A stretch of 64,000 nt of DNA from Terebella lapidaria (lineage: Eukaryota > Annelida > Polychaeta > Terebellida > Terebellidae), in contig OX424564.1 of assembly GCA_949152475.1 (NCBI GenBank), positions 40,174,165 to 40,238,164 of the forward strand. Direction: 5' to 3'. The notes beneath the pieces are model-generated. The model did no database searches. It had not been told where the DNA came from and worked only from the letters and a program-made list of their open reading frames with translations. Both the position numbers and the translations under genes were made by a program. Below, one piece after another: positions 23,787-36,120 of this stretch (positions are counted from its first letter, which is position 1; every line of letters starts with the position of its first letter).

Positions 23787-24880
23787 TGTGCAGTGCAGCT
23801 GGTCAATCTGATCGAGCCTTGATATTGAACGCTTCAAGAATCTGATTGGAAAACCGACCACAACCGAGCGATGATAATAGATTCAGATAATATTGTTGAG
23901 CAGTGACCTTGACGTAGTAACCCAGTATCATGCTACATTTATCAACCCCCCCCCCCCCCCCCATGGGCCCCCATCCTAGCTGTGACTATGATTTCCCATA
24001 TATCATGGTAACCATGGCAACTAACACATGACAACCTTACCTAGTATGATACACAAACCAATCAAAATCTTTTTGTTTGCTCTGTCGACGGTGTAACTAC
24101 AAATATGTAATTTTATCCATATGTGCGTATATGACTACGTCTATACTCCACACATATTTATTATGCGAATGGCACCAACAAAAGTAAAACATTAGTGCAC
24201 ACAAGACACTGCACACCCTGTACATGTATCTAGGATGCATTGCTTCATATGCTCCTCAAGACTATCGAATACAATGTCCAATTGCACATGTACATCAGTA
24301 GCAATAGTAGAATGTACTTGATGGCTTTATTGATAAGTACAGCACATTCTCGGAAGGATGTACAATGTACTGATTGGGTTCAAGATATTAGCCATGCTCA
24401 ATAAAAGCTCAAATCAGATCATTGTTTTCCCACAAGAGCTAATTTCAGAACTGCAGGTTTCCAAAGTTTCACAGTTTAAATTTGTGAAAACTGTAGTGTT
24501 TTGTTTACTCTTGCAGTCTTTTCCAGGGAAAGCAGCAGTGCTGTATGACCCCAAGTTTACTAAGCGATGAGCAGTGAACAGACAGATTCCGGCCAGGCTT
24601 GCGAGGCTGAGTCTTGTATCAGTCTGGCTGAACACATAACGACACCCACACCCACCATGCCCATGTGCATCTTAACCTCACATACAAACCTTATCCTGTT
24701 GGCATTTTGTCCTTGCATTTTTGTGCGTAACAATGTTGTGTTGGTTCTGCAAGAATTGTGCGTGTGGGTGCTATTACTGTTCTCCAGCATCATGTATGTA
24801 CGCTAGCAGTGTACTCGGACAGACCCAGTCGTACAGTGTACCAGCTGCAGGAACTGGGCCGATTCTCAGGTGCACAGCAC
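23787..24880. other. No gene recognised; poly-C tract
   Basis: Holds a 17-base C run at 23946-23962. Short open frames (for example 24358-24570) have no recognisable homology. Confidence 0.45.
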
Positions 24881-24887
24881 CTCACTA

Positions 24888-25183
24888 CTGTATTGGTCTT
24901 AATAGTAGCACGACGAGCCAAAGCGAGATCTCCTGCAGCAGCGTGCGCAAAAATGAGGTCAAGCTTTAGGTAAATTTTGGGATATCACTGAATAACATAC
25001 CTATAGCCTTCAATCCCCTTTATTATGATTCAAATAACATAAATGTGTGGATTGGAACACTCCAAGATCTTATTAGAAAGATCTATATGAAGTGAATTAT
25101 AAGGTCATAAAACTAAAATTCTTTCTGGAAAAGAGGGGGGTACTCTACTATTAGGACACATGCCACTATTAGGACCAATACGG
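24888..25183 (-). mobile_element. MITE-1 copy c
   Basis: Reverse-oriented copy: CTGTATTGGTCTTAATAG at the left, CTATTAGGACCAATACGG at the right, TA on both sides; interior matches copy a in reverse (TTATTATGATTCAAATAACA). Confidence 0.88.
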
Positions 25184-25525
25184 TATATAGATCTGGATTT
25201 CTGATCATACCACAGACAGTTGTGACTGGCCGGGTGTTTATTCTCAGTGATCTGGCCTTCAAACTCTTGCCTTGACTAGCCTAGCATTTCAACTCCCACC
25301 ATCCCTACTTTTAAACCTCAGGATCTCTATAAGCTGCAATTTACAAGTACATTATGTGCATTACAATGTACATGTACACATAATAACATTTGTGCAGTCC
25401 TAATGCTCACTGCATAGTCATGCTACAAATCTTCTGTGAATTACCACATTATGCAAGAATCCAGGTACCACCACATGGGTACTATACACCCAGGAATGTC
25501 TCTGGATAGATTCACAGGGATTTTT

Positions 25526-27062
25526 AGGTTACCGGACCTTTGGTCCGATAACCTATTGGCATGGCGTTGCGTCCGTCGTCCGTCCGTCCGTCCGTCCGTC
25601 CGTCCGTCCGTCCGTCCGTCCGGCGTTAACATTTTTATCTTTAAAGTTAACGATCGAATCTTTCTGAAATTTTGCACAAAAATGCCTAAAAATATTTTGA
25701 GAAGGAGGTATTTTTTTGTTTTTTGATTTTCGCATTTTTTTCAAAATGGCGGCCGTTTTTGTCGAAAAACGATCAATTTTGGACTTTGACGGCCATTTTC
25801 TCAAAAACTGTCTGATCAGTTTTGAGTTTTTGGTTTCAAAAGATTCCCCTCATATACCTCTGTGATATGTATAAGTTTGGTTGCCCTAAATCTGCCGGTT
25901 TTCGTGTGGCGGCCATTTTGAATTTTTGGCGGGTCGGCGAAAAAAAATTTTTCCGCCCCAGATCGCATTACTATCCATTTTGGGCCATTTCTAGAGCAAA
26001 AAAAATTTTCACCCTTTGAAAAAAATTTTGGACTTAGAAAATTTTCGGCACTTTTTCCCTTCATAATGGGAGCTGTCCGGACTGTACTCATAGAACGCTT
26101 GAAGATAGAGCTTAGAAATTGGCACTTTCAAATGGGAAGTCATATATGGCGACTTGTGTGGTGACCTTGAAATTGACCTTGGATGACCTTGAAAGGTCAA
26201 AACAGCCATTTTTGGGTCGAAAAACGCTCAAATTTGCACCTGGTCTGTATTTTCTCAAAAGCTCTCTGATCAGTTTTGAGATTTTTGCTTAAAAAGATTC
26301 CTCTTATATACCTCTGCGACATGTATAAGTTTTGTTGCCCTTGAATCGCCGATCTCAGTGTGGTGGCCATTTTGAATTTTTGACGAGTCGGCGAAAAAAT
26401 TTTTTTTCGCCCCAAATAACATTACTATCCATTTTGGGCCATTTCTAGGCAAAAAAAATTTTTCACCCTTTGAAAAAAATTTTGGACTTGGAAAATTTTC
26501 GGCACTTATTTCCTTCATAATGGGAGCTGTCAGGACTGTACTCATAGAACGCTTGAAGATAGAGCTTAGAAATTGGCACTTTCAAATCGGAAGTCATATA
26601 TGGCGACTTGTGTGGTGACCTTGAATTTGACCTTGGATGACCTTGAAAGGTCAAAACAGCCATTTTGGGGTCAAAAAATGCCCAGATTTGCCTTTGTAGA
26701 TGAAATGCTTGCAGATAGAGCTCCTGTTTGCATTATGAACATATAGGAAGACATATATGGCACAACTAATGATGACCTTGAACTTGACGTCAGATGACTT
26801 TGAGTGCCAAATGTCTGACTTGGAATGTGTAAATTGACCTGAGCGGCCTAAACGATTCCACCCAACATATAGAATATCAAATGCCGCACACATACATGTA
26901 ATGGTTACATCGAAGTTCATACGGATGACCTTGATTGGTAAATCCCAAGGTCATATGTTTACACTGCGAACCTTGATTGGTAAATCTCAAGGTCTGTTAC
27001 CTGCCAATGCTGCCATGGCCAAACCAAAATTGTCCGGTAACCTATCTTAGCCTTTGGGCTAA
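25526..27062 (+). mobile_element. Helentron-like family A, copy A1
   Basis: 5' hairpin AGGTTACCGGACC-TTT-GGTCCGATAACC, then a (GTCC)n tract (25570-25621), a core with repeated 'GGCGGCCATTTTGAATTTTT' blocks and TGACCTTG motifs, the inverted arm copy GTCCGGTAACCTA near 27032, a small TTAGCC/GGGCTAA hairpin, and a CTAA end followed by a T-run. Nearly identical to A4 at 31181, so recent. Frames of 60-90 aa within it recur in all copies and are not genes. Confidence 0.88.
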
Positions 27063-27222
27063 TTTTCCCATTTCACTGATACAAGTCATCGCCATACATT
27101 CAGGCCATGGTGTGTGCAGTGTGGGAACCAAAATATCCAGGCCAATAACAACGGCAGAGCTCTCTACAGCGGACCATGCGTATTTAGCTATACTACATTG
27201 TATCTGATAGACCAGACATATT

Positions 27223-28307
27223 AGGTTACCGGACCTATGGTCCGATAACCTATTGGCATGGCGTTTTCGGCGACATCGGCATCGTCTGTTCACATTTTTA
27301 GCTTACCGGCCCATAAGGGCCGATAAGCTATTGTCGTGGTTTTTCGTCCGTCGTCGTTGTCGTCGTCCGACACATAATCTGTTAACATTTTTTATCTTTT
27401 TTTCGGGCTGATGAATTTGTCCATAAATTTGTGTGAATATGTATTGGGTCAATACCCCCAGACGTTTTTTCATTTTTTTAATTGAATCGATTATGCAGTT
27501 TTGGCGGCCATTTTTACGCCGAAAATGGCTGTTTTTGCATGTTTTCAAATTTAAAAATTATTTTCTCAAAAACTGTCTGATCAGTTTTGAGATTTTAGTT
27601 TCAAAATGTTCCCCTCATGTATCTTTATAATGTGTATAAGTTTCGATGCTCTTGAATCGCCGGTCTGCGTGTGGCGGCCATTTTGATATTGTTGACGTGG
27701 CCCAAATAATACTTTCCCATGTTAAATTCTCCTATGCTTTATAATGGGCCACAATGTTCTTGATATCTCACTTAATATTGAGATTAGAGACTCGGAATCA
27801 GTTGTGGACATATAGGAAATGATATATATGCTGAATATTCTCGTGACCTTGAATTTGACCTTTAACCTCATTTTCAAGGTCAGAGCACAAAATGGCCAAT
27901 ATCTCGCTTATTATTGACTTTACAGCTTAGGAATCAATTGTGGACATATAGGAAGTGATATATGCTGAATATTTTCGTGACCTTGAATTTGACTTTTGAC
28001 CTCATTTTCAAGGTCTCACAGGACAAAATGGCTAATATCTTGTTTATCATCAACTTTGCAACTTAGGATTCAATTTTGGACATACAGCAAATGATAGATG
28101 CTGAATATTCTGATGACCTTTAATTTGACTTCTGATTTCATTTTCAAGGTCACAGGACTAATATCTCTCTTATTATTGAATTTGCAGCTTAGTAATCAAT
28201 TGTGAGCTTATAGGAAATTGAATTTGACCAGTGACCTCATTTTCAAGGCCATGGAACAAAATAGCTATTATATATTGTCCGGTAACCTATCTTAGCCCTT
28301 GGACTAA
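27223..28307 (+). mobile_element. Helentron-like family A, copies A2/A3
   Basis: A2 starts with the family hairpin (27223) and 77 bp later meets a second, different 5' hairpin, AGCTTACCGGCCC-ATAA-GGGCCGATAAGCT (27300), with its own GTCGTCGTCC tract (A3). Only one 3' end follows, GTCCGGTAACCTATCTTAGC near 28278, which matches A2's arm and not A3's. The core has about three 134-bp tandem units (TATAGGAAATGATATATGCT ... TGACCTTGAATTTGACC). A3 therefore lacks its own 3' end or has been joined to A2 sequence. Confidence 0.8.
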
Positions 28308-28317
28308 TTTTTTAAAA

Positions 28318-28846
28318 GCACTTTATTCCGAAACGTACATGTAACTAAGATATCATCACAGATGGCCGCCAAAAAAAAACATAATTTTTTTTCAGGAAGA
28401 AAACGTCACGCACTTCATTCCAAAACGTACCAAGATATCATCATGAAACTTTTTGTACACATACATCAGGCCCTGTGGTAGGTTGCTATTGAATTTCAGC
28501 CAAATCGGAAAAACAAGATGGCCGCCACAAAGATATACATTACTTTTTTCGGGAAAATGACGTCATGCACTTTATTCCGAAACGTGTCAAAATATCATCA
28601 CGAAACTTTTTGTACACATACATCAGGCCTTGAGGTAGGTCGCTATTGAATTTCAGCCGGATCGGAAGAACAAGATGGCGGCCATGAAAAATTACTTTTT
28701 TTTAGGAAAACGAGGTCACATACTTTATTCCGAAACGTACCAAGATATCATCCCGAAAATTTTTGTACACATACATCGGGACCTGTGGTAGGTTGCTTTT
28801 GAATTTCAACAGAATCAGCAAGATGGCCGCCACAAGAAAAAACATC
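28318..28846. repeat. Tandem repeat of about 155 bp, 3-4 copies
   Basis: Units carry CTTTATTCCGAAACGTACC, ATATCATCACGAAACTTTTT, GTACACATACATCAGG and AAGATGGCCGCCA. They begin near 28320, 28405, 28562 and 28715, with indels. It lies between the A2 end and the DIRS relic; probably the core of another Helentron-like copy whose ends are not recognisable. Confidence 0.75.
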
Positions 28847-29241
28847 ATTTTATACATCACCAATCTAAACTACTACATGCTCCTTTTCAATCCTTTGGAT
28901 CGTTCTGGATAGAAATTCCAAACTGAAAGCTAGGCATGATCGTCTGCCTGCATGACTCGAGCACTCCTTTTGCCACCGAAAACTGCCGCACATATGCGCG
29001 CGCAGCTGTGCAGAAGCTTCACTTTTCCGTCCCACCGCCATTTTTGTTGGCAGCTTTGGATATTTGGTCCCGGTGAATTCGTAAAACTTAGTCTGCAAAC
29101 TAGTTATTTACGATACCGTAGTTATTCAATTAGTTCGAACAGCTAAAAATAATTGTATCCCCCCGAACAAAGTTCGGCGGATACTATGGATTTGGCTTCG
29201 TCGTCCGCGTCCGTGTCCGCGTCCGCGTCCGCAGAGATTTT

Positions 29242-29760
29242 CTTGTGAACGCGCTACAGGCCGCAATTCTCACCCGATCACCATTATTTTTTGCAGGCAC
29301 ATATATAATGGTAAGATCCCGACACCAATCGATTTTGGTTGCCGTGGCAACTGAATTGGTCGTTTGGGGACACATTTTGCATTGAAAACAGCCTGTTTGA
29401 GACACATGGCTTGTGAACGCGCTACAGGCCGCAATTCTCACCCGATCACCATTATTTTTTGCAGGCACATATATTATGGTAAGATCCCGTCACCAATCGA
29501 TTTTGGTTGCCGTGGCAACTGAATTGGTCGTTTGGGGACACATTTTGCATTGAAAACAGCCTGTTTGAGACACATGGCTTGTGAACGCGCTACAGGCCGA
29601 GATTCTCACCCGATCACCATTATTTTTTGCAGGCACATATATTATGGTAAGATCCCGTCACCAATCGATTTTGGTTGCCGTGGCAACTGAATTGGTCGTT
29701 TGGGGACACATTTTGCATTGAAAACAGCCTGTTTGAGACACTTGGCTTGTGAACGCTCTA
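29242..29760. repeat. 168-bp tandem repeat in B1
   Basis: Three near-identical units starting CTTGTGAACGCGCTACAGG at 29242, 29410 and 29578, then a partial fourth. B2 has the same unit at 55037 and 55205. Confidence 0.92.
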
Positions 29761-30309
29761 CAGATGGCAATTTTTTACGAATCTCGATAATATTTGGAAG
29801 TGTTGTTGGGAAGGGCTGTCACACGAAACCAATCGTTTTTTAGAATGATCATATAAATATTAATATGTTAACAGCCTAACTTATTACAGAATTCTGAAAT
29901 ATCCATTTTGACATGTACGATCATTCCAATAGCCTGTACAGTGGAAGGTAATGACACTGGTTTCTTGTTCAGAATGGAGAACTGAAGTTTTCAGTGAAAA
30001 CAGGACAATATTACTGAATAAGTTAACATTAGTTTTATTAGTTAAGTCTATTATTTTCCACAATAAAAATAGTTAAGACGAGAAACGTTTATTATTAAGC
30101 TCAACAAGGTAAAGGTTTTGTCCAGTACAAATTTCATGGGTGTAACTGAATAAGTTAACATTATTTTTAATAGTTAAGTCTATTATTGACCACAATGAAA
30201 ATAGTTAAGACAAGAAATATTTATTATTAACCTCAACAAGGTAAATGTTTTGTCCAGTACAAATTTCATTGGTGTAACTGAATAAGTTAACATTATTTTC
30301 ACTAGTTAA

Positions 30310-31024
30310 AGACCTAGTAGCATGCCGATGAAAGTGCTTTTCATTTAGTCCATTATGAATAGTTATCTGTAAATTCGAAAGAATTTTACAAATACAATCA
30401 ATGGGTTTCGATATATTGAATCAAATAGGCACTCCTTCCGTAAATTGCCGAAGATTTCGATCACGATTTTAGTATGGGTCACGTGGTTTGTGACGTCATT
30501 TGAGGCAGTACTGAAAGTACATGTAGCCAACAAGGTAAACTGCATGTCGCATATTCATTCTCGTTGTGTATGTTTGACAATTCAAGTGAACGGGTGAGAT
30601 GGTTGGGATACGGCATTTTTTGTCTTGATATTTAGAATCAGTACTATTCATTCTGCCAGAAGGGAGGTTTGTTGAATTGCAAGATGTCCAGTATCTGTTG
30701 GTTTTCACGTGTTTTCTTTTGAATCTCATGCATTTTGGAGTGGTTTTCTATCTTTGAGCTGACCTCCCAAATTACGTGTTTTACGTTTTTGGCCAGCCAT
30801 CAGAGCACGTTTTGCCTCAACTGACGTCACGATTACGGAAACTGCCGAAGCTAGTTTTTTCATCGGCATGAGAAGGCGATTGCAATACCGGCTCAATATA
30901 CTCGATTATATGTCGATGTTATTAATTACCAATTAACGCGAACATCTTTTTTATCACCAAATATCCACAATGCCTTTATCCGAACAGGAATAAACCCATA
31001 TAATGGTACCTTGCTACTATGACT
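30310..31024. mobile_element. TTAA-flanked element (piggyBac- or Kolobok-like MITE)
   Basis: Inserted in B1's repeated block: TTAA at 30306-30309 and 31025-31028, terminal inverted repeats AGACCTAGTAGCATG / CTTGCTACTATGACT (imperfect), and inner inverted repeats CATGCCGATGAAA / TTTCATCGGCATG (near 30320 and 30858). The same B block elsewhere (near 55935) has a single TTAA, the empty site. 715 bp, no transposase. Confidence 0.85.
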
Positions 31025-31295
31025 TTAAGTCTATTATTGACCACAATAAAAATAGTTAAGTCTATTATTGACCACAATAAAAATAGTTAAGATGAGAAAT
31101 ATTTATTTTTAAGCTCAACAAGGTGAAAGTATGTCCAGTACAGATTTCATGGGTGTACTGAATAAGTTAACATTATTTTTAGGTTACCGGACCTTTGGTC
31201 CGATAACCTATTGGCATGGCGTTGCGTCCGTCGTCCGTCCGTCCGTCCGTCCGTCCGTCCGTCCGTCCGTCCGTCCGTCCGGCGTTAACATTTTT

Positions 31296-32872
31296 AGGTT
31301 ACCGGACCTATGGTCCGATAACCTATTGGCATGGCGTTGCGTCCGTCGTCCGTCGTCCGACGTCCGTCGTCGTCCGTCGTCGTCCGTCGTCGTCGTCGTC
31401 CACATTTTTATCTTTTTTGTTTACGAGCGAATTCTTCTGAAATTTTGCACAAAAATACTTAAAAATAATTCAAGAAGGAGGTATTTTTTAGTTTTTTGAT
31501 TTTCGCATTTTTTTCAAAATGGCGGCCGTTTTCGACGAAAAATGCCTGATTTTGGACTTTGGTGGCCATTTTCTCAAAATCTGTTCAGTAACTTTTTTTC
31601 TTTTTGATACATAACACTCCTGATATGTACTCCTATGATGTCTATAAATTTCGTTGCGCTTGAATCGCTCGAAGTGGACCATTTTGGCCCAAACTCGGCC
31701 CAAATGGGACTTTCCCATGTTAAATTCTCCTATGCTTTATAATGGGACACATTATGCCTAATTTCTCACTTAATATTGAGATTAGAGACTAGGAATCAAT
31801 TGTGGACATATAGGAAATGATATATGCTGAATATTCTCGTGACCTTGAATTTGACCTCTGACCTCAATTTCAAGGTCAGAGCACAAAATGTCTGATATCT
31901 CGCTTATTATCGACTCTACAGCTTAGGAATCAATTGTGGACATATAGGAAACGATATATGCTGAATATTCTGATGACCTTGAATTTGACCTTTGACGGCA
32001 TTTTCAAGGTCATAGGACAAAATGGCTAATATCTCGCTTGTTATCGACTTTACAGCTTAGGATTCAGTTATGAACATATAGGAAATGATATATGCAGATT
32101 ATTGTCATGACCTTGAATTTGACCTTTGACCTCATTTTCAAGGTCACAGGACAAAATGGCTGATATCTCACTTATTATCGACTCTACAGCTTAGGAATCA
32201 ATTGTGGACATATAGGAAATGATATATGCTGAATATTCTGATGACCTTGAATTTGACCTTTGACGGCATTTTCAAGGTCATAGGACAAAATGGTTAATAT
32301 CTCGCTTGTTATCGACTTTACAGCTGAGGAATCAGTTATGAACATATAGGAAATGATATATGCAGATTATTGTCATGACCTTGAATTTGACCTTTGACCT
32401 CATTTTCAAGGTCACAGGACAAAATGGCTAATATCTCACTTATTATCGATTTTACAGCTTAGGAATCAATAGTGGACATATAGGAAATGATATATGCTGA
32501 ATATTCTCGGACCTTGAATTTGAGCTCTGACCTCATTTTCAAGGTTCAAGGACAAACTGGCTCATATCTTGCTCCTCTATTGACTGTATGGCTTGGGAAT
32601 CAATTGTGGACATGATATAGAAAATGATATACACTGAATATTTTGATGACCTTGAATTTGACCTTTGCCCCTTCATTTTCAAGGTCACAGCACAAAATTG
32701 CTAATATCTCGCTGATTATTGAATTTACAGCTTAGCAATCAACTGTGGACATGATATATGCTTAATGTTATATATGCTGAATATTTTCTTGACCTTGAAT
32801 TCAACCAGTGACCTGGCTAACATCTAAAATATTAAACATTGTCCGGTAACCTATCTTTGGCCCTTGGCCTAA
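31296..32872 (+). mobile_element. Helentron-like family A, copy A5 (nested)
   Basis: Its hairpin starts in the T-run at the A4 site CGTTAACATTTTTATC; A1 shows the uninterrupted site. The core is mostly 134-bp tandem units (about 31790-32800) with TGACCTTGAATTTGACC and CATTTTCAAGGTCA. It ends GTCCGGTAACCTATC... CTAA. Subfamily as in A2, different from A1/A4 in the core. Confidence 0.87.
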
Positions 32873-33037
32873 TTTTATCTTTAAAGTTAACGATCGAATC
32901 TTTCTGAAATTTTGCACAAAAATGCCTAAAAATATTTTGAGAAGGAGGTATTTTTTTGTTTTTTGATTTTCGCATTTTTTTCAAAATGGCGGCCGTTTTT
33001 GTCGAAAAACGCTGAATTTTGGACTTTGACGGCCATT

Positions 33038-34421
33038 TGCTCAAAAACTGTCTGATCAGTTTTGAGTTTTTGGTTTCAAAAGATTCCCCTCATATACCTC
33101 TGTGATATGTATAAGTTTGGTTGCCCTAAATCTGCCGGTTTTCGTGTGGCGGCCATTTTGAATTTTTGGCGAGTCGGCGAAAAAAATTTTTTTCGCCCCA
33201 GATCGCATTACTATCCATTTTGGGCCATTTCTAGAGCAAAAAAAAATTTTCACCCTTTGAAAAAAATTTTGGACTTAGAAAATTTTCGGCACTTTTTCCC
33301 TTCATAATGGGAGCTGTCCGGACTGTACTCATAGAACGCTTGAAGATAGAGCTTAGAAATTGGCACTTTCAAATGGGAAGTCATATATGGCGACTTGTGT
33401 GGTGACCTTGAATTTGACCTTGGATGACCTTGAAAGGTCAAAACAGCCATTTTTGGGTCGAAAAACGCTCAAATTTGCACCTGGTCTGTATTTTCTCAAA
33501 AACTCTCTGATCAGTTTTGAGATTTTTGCTTAAAAAGATTCCTCTTATATACCTCTGCGACGTGTATAAGTTTTGCTGCCCTTGAATCGCCGATCTCAGT
33601 GTGGCGGCCATTTTGAATTTTTGACGAGTCGGCGAAAAAAAAATTTTTCGCCCCAAATAACATTACTATCCATTTTGGGCCATTTCTAGGCAAAAAAAAA
33701 TTTTCACCCTTTGAAAAAATTTTGGACTTTTCTCAAAAACTGTCTGATCAGTTTTGAGTTTTTGGTTTCAAAAGATTCCCCTCATATACCTCTGTGATAT
33801 GTATAAGTTTGGTTGCCCTAAATCTGCCGGTTTTCGTGTGGCGGCCATTTTGAATTTTTGGCGAGTCGGCGAAAAAAATTTTTTTCGCCCCAGATCGCAT
33901 TACTATCCATTTTGGGCCATTTCTAGAGCAAAAAAAAATTTTCACCCTTTGAAAAAAATTTTGGACTTAGAAAATTTTCGGCACTTTTTCCCTTCATAAT
34001 GGGAGCTGTCCGGACTGTACTCATAGAACGCTTGAAGATAGAGCTTAGAAATTGGCACTTTCAAATGGGAAGTCATATATGGCGACTTGTGTGGTGACCT
34101 TGAATTTGACCTTGGATGACCTTGAAAGGTCAAAACAGCCATTTTTGGGTCGAAAAACGCTCAAATTTGCACCTGGTCTGTATTTTCTCAAAAACTCTCT
34201 GATCAGTTTTGAGATTTTTGCTTAAAAAGATTCCTCTTATATACCTCTGCGACGTGTATAAGTTTTGCTGCCCTTGAATCGCCGATCTCAGTGTGGCGGC
34301 CATTTTGAATTTTTGACGAGTCGGCGAAAAAAATTTTTTTCGCCCCAAATAACATTACTATCCATTTTGGGCCATTTCTAGGCAAAAAAAAATTTTCACC
34401 CTTTGAAAAAATTTTGGACTT
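33038..34421. repeat. 692-bp tandem duplication inside A4
   Basis: Segment 33038-33729 is repeated at 33730-34421 with very few differences; A1 has it once. The junction carries the microhomology GGACTT. Recent, by its near identity. Confidence 0.9.
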
Positions 34422-35439
34422 AGAAAATTTTCGGCACTTTTTTCCTTCATAATGGGAGCTGTCAGGACTGTACTCATAGAACGCTTGAAGATAGAGCTTA
34501 GAAATTGGCACTTTCAAATGGGAAGTCATATATGGCGACTTGTGTGGTGACCTTGAATTTGACCTTGGATGACCTTGAAAGGTCAAAACAGCCATTTTGG
34601 GGTCAAAAAATGCCCAGATTTGCCTTTGTAGATGAAATGCTTGCAGATAGAGCTCCTGTTTGCATTATGAACATATAGGAAGACATATATGGCACAACTA
34701 ATGATGACCTTGAACTTGACGTCAGATGACCTTGAGTGCCAAATGTCTGACTTGGAATGTGTAAATTGACCTGAGCGGCCTAAACGATTCCACCCAACAT
34801 ATAGAATATCAAATGCCGCACACATACATGTAATGGTTACATCGAAGTTCATACGGATGACCTTGATTGGTAAATCCCAAGGTCATATGTTTACACTGCG
34901 AACCTTGATTGGTAAATCTCAAGGTCTGTTACCTGCCAATGCTGCCATGGCCAAACCAAAATTGTCCGGTAACCTATCTTAGCCTTTGGGCTAATTTTTA
35001 CTAGTTTAGTCTATTATTGACCACAATAAAAATAGTTAAGACAAGAAATATTTATTATTGGGCTCAACAAGGTAAAGATTCTGTCCAGTAGACATTTTAT
35101 GTCTGTAACCAAATAAGTTAACATTTTTTTTGCTAGTTAAGTCTATTATTGACCTCAATAAAAATAGTTAAGATGAGAAACAATTATTATTGAGCTCAAC
35201 AAGGTTAAGGTTTTGTCCGGTAGAAAATTCTGGGTGTAACCGAATAAGTTAACTTTATTTTTACATGTTAAGTCTATTATTGACCACAATGAAAATAGGT
35301 AAGACAAGAAATATTTATTATTGGGCTCAACAAGGTGAAGGCTTTGTCCAGTAGAGATTTTATGTTTGTGACCAAATAAGTTAACATTATTTTTTTGCTA
35401 GTCAAGTCTATTATTGATCACAATAGCTTTTTATGAAAA

Positions 35440-36120
35440 CATTGATCAACTTTTACTTTGAATTTCAACTTGAGACCATGTTTGGCACAAATTATGAGTT
35501 AAAATATAACTTATGGTGAAAAATTCGATCTGGCTCCAATTTCGTCATCTTGAAATGCAGTTTTGGTCAACTTTTACTTTGAATTTCAACTTGAAAGCAT
35601 GTTTGGCACATATTATAAGTCGAAATATAACTTATGACGAAAAGTTCTATCTGGCTCCAATTTCGTCATCTTGAAATTCAGTTTTGGTCAACTTTTACAT
35701 TGAATTTCAACTTAATACCAAGTTTGGCACATATTATGAGTTGAAATATAACTCATGGCGAAAAGTTTGATCTGGGTCCAATTTCGTCATCTTGAAATGC
35801 AGTTTTGGTCAACTTTTAGTTTGAATTTCAACTTGAAATCAAGTTGGGCAGGTATTATGAGTTAAAATATAACTCATGACGAAAAGTTTGATCTGGCTCC
35901 AATTTTGTCATCTTGGAATGCAGTTTCGATTAACTTTTACTTTGAATTTCAACTTGAAACCATGTTTGGCACATACATGTATTATGAATCGAAATATAAC
36001 TTATGGTGAGAAGTTCAATCTAGCTCCAATTTCGTCATCTTGAAATGCATTTTTGGTCAAATTTCACTTTGAATTTCAACTTGGAACCAAGTTTGTAAAA
36101 TATTCTGAGTTGAAATATAA
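35440..36120. repeat. 121-bp tandem repeat in B1
   Basis: Units carry CAACTTTTACTTTGAATTTC, AACTTGAAACCA, GAGTTGAAATATAACTTATG and TCTGGCTCCAATTTCGTCAT, with starts near 35447, 35568 and 35690. The same array in B2 runs about 56130-57040. Confidence 0.9.

Larger units (their letters stand above)
31181..34994 (+). mobile_element. Helentron-like family A, copy A4 (holds A5)
   Basis: Starts with the family-A hairpin and (GTCC)n tract and ends at GTCCGGTAACCTATCTTAGC ... CTAA (34991-34994), inserted in the T-run of B1's GTTAACATTATTTTTACTAG block. It contains A5 at 31296-32872 and a 692-bp tandem duplication of its core. Otherwise nearly identical to A1. Confidence 0.88.

Noticed and set aside
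23265-23861. 172-198 aa minus-strand frames (QTSDKQRSGPLR repeats)
   Set aside because: By-product of the 32-bp satellite; two frames are open together with the same reading.
25441-34852. Families of 60-130 aa frames (KMAATLRSAIQGQ type and relatives)
   Set aside because: They recur identically in each Helentron-like A copy and change with its duplications; no start context, domain or conservation pattern supports a protein.
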